A stretch of 12,810 nucleotides of DNA from Betaproteobacteria bacterium (GTDB lineage: Bacteria > Pseudomonadota > Gammaproteobacteria > Burkholderiales > Burkholderiaceae_C). The stretch lies in contig CANFOR010000064.1 of NCBI GenBank assembly GCA_947448675.1, positions 1 to 12,810 of the forward strand, in the 5' to 3' direction. Shown here one piece after another: positions 12,641-12,810 of the stretch (the first letter of the stretch is position 1; every line of letters begins with the position of its first letter). The translations under genes and the position numbers were made by a program. Below the pieces are notes generated by a model. It was not told the DNA's origin. It did not search any database and saw only the letters and a list, made by a program, of their open reading frames with translations.

Positions 12641-12810
12641 AGCGAGTCCCCTGTAATGTGTACAACAGAGCGTATCGTAAACGGCTTGCGCGGCCTTGAC
12701 CGGCCTGGCGCATGAAAAAAGCTGCACTGTCATGCAACTGTGAACTTGTGTGTACTTTTTACTGGTAGACTGCCCGCACAAACATCGCTTACAAGCTGCG
12801 AAATCCAGTG
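12641..12810. other. Right-edge intergenic region, no gene recognised
   Basis: The sequence between the yebC-like start and the window end holds no convincing ORF. It presumably contains the yebC-like promoter on the minus strand; AGGGG near 12650 is its Shine-Dalgarno. A plus-strand TAGACT near 12765 could be a -10 for a gene beyond the edge, but I see no well-spaced -35. Confidence 0.35.

Noticed and set aside
12741..12770. Sigma-70 promoter on the plus strand at the right edge
   Set aside because: TTGTGT and TAGACT are spaced about 14 bases apart, too short for a normal promoter, and no gene start is visible before the edge.
12641..12781. N-terminal extension of the YebC-family protein
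   Set aside because: The 47 extra residues are Cys-rich and unlike the family, which begins at MGAQWKAKG.

Overview
The window looks like a chromosomal segment of a high-GC betaproteobacterium, most likely Burkholderiales and probably Comamonadaceae-like. This is inferred from the protein styles, the GC-rich codon use, a membrane-anchored TAXI-type binding protein, a complete Liv-type transporter beside an acyl-CoA ligase, and short AGCTAT-type dispersed elements. Thirteen of the fourteen genes are on the minus strand; only the acyl-CoA ligase (10132-11835) is on the plus strand. There are no tRNA, rRNA, CRISPR or transposase genes.

Reading right to left: a YebC/PmpR-family regulator (11930-12640) converges on an AMP-forming acyl-CoA ligase (10132-11835). 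The ligase is transcribed divergently, from a 121-bp intergenic region, from a complete five-gene branched-chain amino acid-type ABC transporter operon in the order livG-livF-livK-livH-livM (10010 down to 5422). LivF is odd in that its Walker A lysine is arginine. The pairing suggests that an organic acid is imported and then activated as a CoA thioester, but the substrate cannot be read from the sequence. A DHA1-type MFS exporter follows (4181-5320), with a perfect 15-bp LysR-type dyad just upstream.

The region 1765-4157 is a compact metal-handling cassette of five small genes in one direction. They are a CopL-like Cys/His/Met-rich secreted protein, a CusF-like periplasmic copper-binding protein, an outer-membrane beta-barrel-like protein of unknown family, a secreted HMA-domain (MerP-like) protein, and a MerT-like small membrane protein. 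The last four are tightly coupled: two ATGA overlaps, and one Shine-Dalgarno that overlaps the preceding stop. No P-type ATPase, RND pump, multicopper oxidase, merA or merR is present, so the cassette does not match the standard cop, cus or mer operons. It is the best candidate here for a less-described system.

Downstream lie a TAXI-type solute-binding protein anchored by two membrane segments and without a TRAP permease (391-1746), and the N-terminal part of an RluA-type pseudouridine synthase that runs off the left edge (1-368). Gene density is very high and no gene-free stretch exceeds 300 bases; the longest is the 170-base right edge.
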